From Deltaproteobacteria bacterium (lineage in GTDB: Bacteria; Desulfobacterota; Desulfuromonadia; Desulfuromonadales; BM103), in NCBI GenBank assembly GCA_024279915.1, contig JAJRRB010000025.1:62001-126000 (forward strand): a stretch of 64,000 nt of DNA, in the 5' to 3' direction. A model generated the notes under the pieces. The model was given only the letters and a program-made list of their open reading frames with translations. It did not search any database and had not been told where the DNA came from. This document shows positions 60,998 to 64,000 of this stretch, in pieces. How positions within the stretch are numbered: the first letter of the stretch is position 1; each line of letters starts with the position of its first letter. The position numbers were made by a program, and so were the translations under genes.

Positions 60998-61639
60998 CTA
61001 TCGTCGACTGGCCACAATATCACCATACCAGGCAATTGCTGATTCACCGGTGTTGTCAGTATCAGTCATAATGGCAATCGCACCGATGTCCGGTGGATCC
61101 TCACCAAAAGCCCGACGGTAGTCATCAATGATATTACGTCGTACCGCAACCCACTCGCCGACTTTCTCGGCACCACTCTCCACCGCGATCATTATGGCGT
61201 TGCTCAGGTAAGCATTGGCCTGAAGATCCTCCTTTGGCAAACGATTAGCCCAGATATAGTTGAGAGTTCTGGTCTTTGGGAAAAACCAGTGCGGAAAGAC
61301 CACGTAAACTCTGGCCGCGTAATCATCACCAGCTTTCGTGCGACTGTCACCCTTAACAAGCGTGTTGGCAATTTTCCAGCGCCAGGACAAAAGGGGGTAT
61401 TCATTTGGGTCGTATTCAGTCTCAAAGACGAGTCCGGAGGCAGTGCCATAGCTCTTGGCCTGCAGCACATGGTGGCCAGATTCTTCAACAATTCGATACT
61501 CAGTGTTGCCCTTGAAACTTTTTTCGGACCAGCCTTCCAGACCAGACTCAGAGAAACTACCGATCTGAATCTTACCCGAATCGGCCGAAACAGGAGTAAC
61601 CAGCATGAGTAGAAGAAAGCATTTCAGCAATTGTTTCAT
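60998..61639 (-). CDS. Exported DUF3047 protein
   Basis: This 213-aa protein has a signal peptide (residues 1-19, ending VSA) and the DUF3047 pattern: LSWRWKIANTLVKGDSRTKAGDD, YAARVYVVF and AIMTDTDNTGESAIAWYGDI. It is a periplasmic beta-rich protein of unknown function. It follows the polyferredoxin gene by 11 nt, so it is the third gene of the DUF362-polyferredoxin-DUF3047 operon. Confidence 0.85.
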   Translation of the reverse strand: MKQLLKCFLLLMLVTPVSADSGKIQIGSFSESGLEGWSEKSFKGNTEYRIVEESGHHVLQAKSYGTASGLVFETEYDPNEYPLLSWRWKIANTLVKGDSRTKAGDDYAARVYVVFPHWFFPKTRTLNYIWANRLPKEDLQANAYLSNAIMIAVESGAEKVGEWVAVRRNIIDDYRRAFGEDPPDIGAIAIMTDTDNTGESAIAWYGDIVASRR

Positions 61640-61650
61640 ACGATAGCCAC

Positions 61651-63210
61651 TCAGCCATAAGGGCCAGCGAGAAGTTCTGGCCGTTTGCGACGGCTCTCAC
61701 CCTCGTTGATGATACGAACAGCACTGGCACCCTCCACAGGACACTTGGTCTCGCAAATGCCACAACCGATACAGAGCTTGTCGACAACCTTGGGGAATTT
61801 CAGACGGCGCAATTCGCCATCAACCAGCACCTCTTTCTCCTCCATAACAATCGCTTTCTCTCCGGTCGGACAGTGCTCTTCGCAAACCAGGCATTCAACA
61901 CCCTTGGCAAAGGGTAGGCAGCGGTCTTTCTTGATGACAGCGAGACCGATTACATTTTTCTTTTTTTCTGGCAGTTTCAGTGGAGCAATTGCTCCGGTCG
62001 GACAGACCTGACCGCAAAGAGTGCAATTGTATTCACAGTAACCAATCCGCGGCACCACCAGCGGCGTCCACAAACCGATGGGACCAGCCTCAAACAAAGC
62101 CGGCTGCAAGGTACGGCCAATGCAGACTTTCATACATCCGGCGCAACGTACACAACGCTGTAAGAATTCTTCTTCAGGGACCGCTCCCGGCGGCCGGATC
62201 AGGTAAGGGTTTTGTTCGTGGGTCACTGGGCCAATCCTCACAACTGGGGCAATCATAACGCCACTGGCCATAGCGGTCAGAACACCGCGGCGCTGCAGAT
62301 CAACCCCGAGGTCGTTATCGGTTCCAGTCCGTAAAGCAAACTGCACCCGTTCTTCCGGGCAGAAACCGGTGCAATCCATACAGAGCAAACATTCACTGCG
62401 CATATGACCTGATTCACGCACCGCACCAGAACGACAGAGGCTATCGCACAGTTGACAATCGGCACAGAGCTGTTGCGGAGTCCTCTGCAAAATCGCATAG
62501 CGCGAGCAGATGCCAAGCAGCCCGCCAAGAGGACAGAGGTTCTTACACCAGAAGCGGTGTTCGACCTTTTCCAACAGTACTATCACCAGGAAGATCAGCA
62601 TGGTAAAGAGGCCCAGGGCAAAGATCGGCTGATGAAAGGCCATCAGATTATCACGGAAGACAGGATAGGAAGTTTTGGCCAGAGATGATAGCAACGGCAC
62701 TTCATGCTCATAGAAGAAGTCAAAGAGCCCATTCAAACCATAATTATATGCGGGATAAACTGCGAGAGTTAAAGAACGCAGAAAAATCGCCAGAGGATCG
62801 AAGAGGCCGAGGAGTTGTACACCAAAGAGAGTCGCCGCGCCCAACACAATTAGCAGATAGTATTTAACTCGTCGCCAAGCTGGCGAGAAGGTTCTTCGGC
62901 CACGACCGATGACTTTTCCAAGGCCATCAAGTGTGCTGCCGAGCGGGCAGATCCAGCCACAGAAAAAACGGCCAAAGAGAACCGTGAACAGGATGATACC
63001 CAGAGCGGGCCAGAGGGCCTGCCAGCCAAAGGGTCCAGGAGCGAGAAAATCAGCGAGTGCGGCGAGCGGATCAATCCGGAAGAGCAGACTGACCGGATAG
63101 GGTAGCTGGTCAATGCCGCGATATTCCGTCTGCAGAAAAAGCCAGAGGAAAAGTGCCAGGCAAAAACTCTGGCTGACCTTGCGGGCATATGTCCAGGAAG
63201 AGTTTTTCAA
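61651..63210 (-). CDS. Membrane polyferredoxin (NapH-like)
   Basis: This 519-aa protein has about five or six N-terminal membrane helices with the NapH-type motif FFCGWICPLG and a second FWCKNLCPLGG. Many [4Fe-4S] motifs follow: CADCQLCDSLC, CLLCMDCTGFCP, CVRCAGCMKVC, CTLCGQVCP, CLVCEEHCP and CIGCGICETKCP. LQRRGVLTAMASG in the middle resembles an internal twin-arginine segment. It likely moves electrons from the membrane to an acceptor in the same operon. It overlaps the DUF362 gene by ATGA. Confidence 0.88.
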   Translation of the reverse strand: MKNSSWTYARKVSQSFCLALFLWLFLQTEYRGIDQLPYPVSLLFRIDPLAALADFLAPGPFGWQALWPALGIILFTVLFGRFFCGWICPLGSTLDGLGKVIGRGRRTFSPAWRRVKYYLLIVLGAATLFGVQLLGLFDPLAIFLRSLTLAVYPAYNYGLNGLFDFFYEHEVPLLSSLAKTSYPVFRDNLMAFHQPIFALGLFTMLIFLVIVLLEKVEHRFWCKNLCPLGGLLGICSRYAILQRTPQQLCADCQLCDSLCRSGAVRESGHMRSECLLCMDCTGFCPEERVQFALRTGTDNDLGVDLQRRGVLTAMASGVMIAPVVRIGPVTHEQNPYLIRPPGAVPEEEFLQRCVRCAGCMKVCIGRTLQPALFEAGPIGLWTPLVVPRIGYCEYNCTLCGQVCPTGAIAPLKLPEKKKNVIGLAVIKKDRCLPFAKGVECLVCEEHCPTGEKAIVMEEKEVLVDGELRRLKFPKVVDKLCIGCGICETKCPVEGASAVRIINEGESRRKRPELLAGPYG

Positions 63211-64000
63211 ACCATGCGAACCTGTTTAAGGTCCATAACGCCCAGGCCTCTTTGTGCCGCAGCCACAATTGTCGACACATCTTCAGGCTTGAGGCCAAAG
63301 AGGGTCGTGGCGTACGCATCTGCCGCCACCATATCGGGTGAGGCGATCAAGGTTTCTGTGTTACGAACATCTTCAGTCCGCCCACCTTGAGGGCCGTTGG
63401 CGATCAGGATACGGGTTGCATCGATCACAGTAAGATCAACATGGATAACTGATGCAATATCGGTGAGAGATTCGGCGATTTTATGATGCAGACGTCCTCG
63501 GTTGCCACCGATAACACCCATCAGGTTTTTCATCCCGAGCGTCAGACGCGATATGGAATGATGCTTGGCAATCGGCACGTTAATCAGACGATCAGCCTCA
63601 ATCACCGGCATATAAAATTCCCAGCGGTCAAAAGCCTGTCCACCACGAATCGCCAGCTCTTTGTAGTCATGCCGATCCATATATTCGAGGCTGACACGAT
63701 CTGACTTGATATTTTCTACAGCAGCACGGATACCGCTCTGCGTGTAGCAGCGCCGTTCATCGTTACAGGTACGATCAAAGATGCGCACCTGCTTTGCACC
63801 GGCATCGAGACAAAGTTCCACCAGAGTTTTAACAACTTCCGGATGGGTGTTGGCAGCCAGCTCGACGGTGCGGTCCCAACCGATATTCGGTTTGACCACG
63901 ACAACTTCACCCGGCTTGACAAAAGCCTCAATGCCGCCCAGAGCATGCAACGTCTCCTTAACCAGACGCGACACATCCCGTCCTTTACGCACGGCAAGCG
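63207..64000 (-). CDS. DUF362 protein, N-terminus beyond the window
   Basis: The frame is open to the window edge (LAVRKGRDVSRLVKETL), so the 5' end lies outside; the track start at GTG 63992 is internal. The ~264 visible residues match DUF362: GEVVVVKPNIGWDR, THPEVVKTLVELCLDAGA and MKNLMGVIGGNRGRLHH. It may act with the polyferredoxin in a periplasmic or cytosolic redox complex. Family function is unknown. Confidence 0.85.
   Translation of the reverse strand, partial: LAVRKGRDVSRLVKETLHALGGIEAFVKPGEVVVVKPNIGWDRTVELAANTHPEVVKTLVELCLDAGAKQVRIFDRTCNDERRCYTQSGIRAAVENIKSDRVSLEYMDRHDYKELAIRGGQAFDRWEFYMPVIEADRLINVPIAKHHSISRLTLGMKNLMGVIGGNRGRLHHKIAESLTDIASVIHVDLTVIDATRILIANGPQGGRTEDVRNTETLIASPDMVAADAYATTLFGLKPEDVSTIVAAAQRGLGVMDLKQVRMV

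Overview
The window looks like chromosomal DNA of an anaerobic, metal-respiring deltaproteobacterium of the Desulfuromonadales/Geobacterales type (Desulfobacterota). This is inferred from gene content and not from a 16S gene. The pointers are multiheme c-type cytochromes (10, 12, 5 and 5 CXXCH motifs in four genes), a porin-cytochrome conduit, an alternative complex III, an ackA/pta pair with a short Pta, a metV-metF-folD-gcv one-carbon operon and an hgcAB mercury-methylation pair.

Layout. 0-4.6 kb: outer-membrane beta-barrel, periplasmic decaheme cytochrome and a large surface lipoprotein cytochrome, followed by a terminator and a decayed DUF4382 gene. 5.3-7.8 kb: gspB/exeA for type II secretion. 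7.9-10.9 kb: MoxR ATPase/VWA pair. 11-20 kb: MATE pump, flavoprotein, DUF900 lipoprotein, sigma-54 activator divergent from a secreted isochorismatase-fold hydrolase, glutaredoxin-thioredoxin reductase fusion and tRNA-Arg(CCG). 21.3-30 kb: an ActABCDF operon lacking ActE, facing tail-to-tail a Rieske/cytochrome b/pentaheme cytochrome operon. These are two different quinol-oxidising modules side by side. 30-38.4 kb: housekeeping genes (hpt, acidic DUF3426 protein, a ferredoxin missed by the ORF track, ackA, pta, TonB-like protein, DMT permease). 38.5-46.1 kb: a defence-like island (Fic protein with a convergent small ORF, Mrr-like nuclease, HEPN-like protein, fused HsdM-HsdS, HsdR). 46.2-53.3 kb: folD-metV-metF-gcvT-gcvH-gcvPA-gcvPB. 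53.4-56.2 kb: rsgA, FmdB, DUF167, DivIVA and YggT genes. 56.4-59 kb: DAHP synthase, hgcA and hgcB. 59-64 kb: SDR enzyme, small HTH protein, and a DUF362/polyferredoxin/DUF3047 operon running off the end.

Two themes stand out. First, hgcA starts inside the stop codon of a DAHP synthase gene, its product has an N-terminal array of five Cys-Cys pairs, and the transcript leader encodes a five-codon peptide with two Phe codons plus an anti-Shine-Dalgarno candidate. Second, a ~163-bp fold-back repeat with near-perfect terminal inverted repeats occurs three times. One copy fills almost the whole predicted 5' leader of the folD-gcv operon, ending where the folD ribosome-binding site begins, and ORF callers read it into protein N-termini.

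All functional calls come from motif reading and family knowledge. No database or structure search was run.
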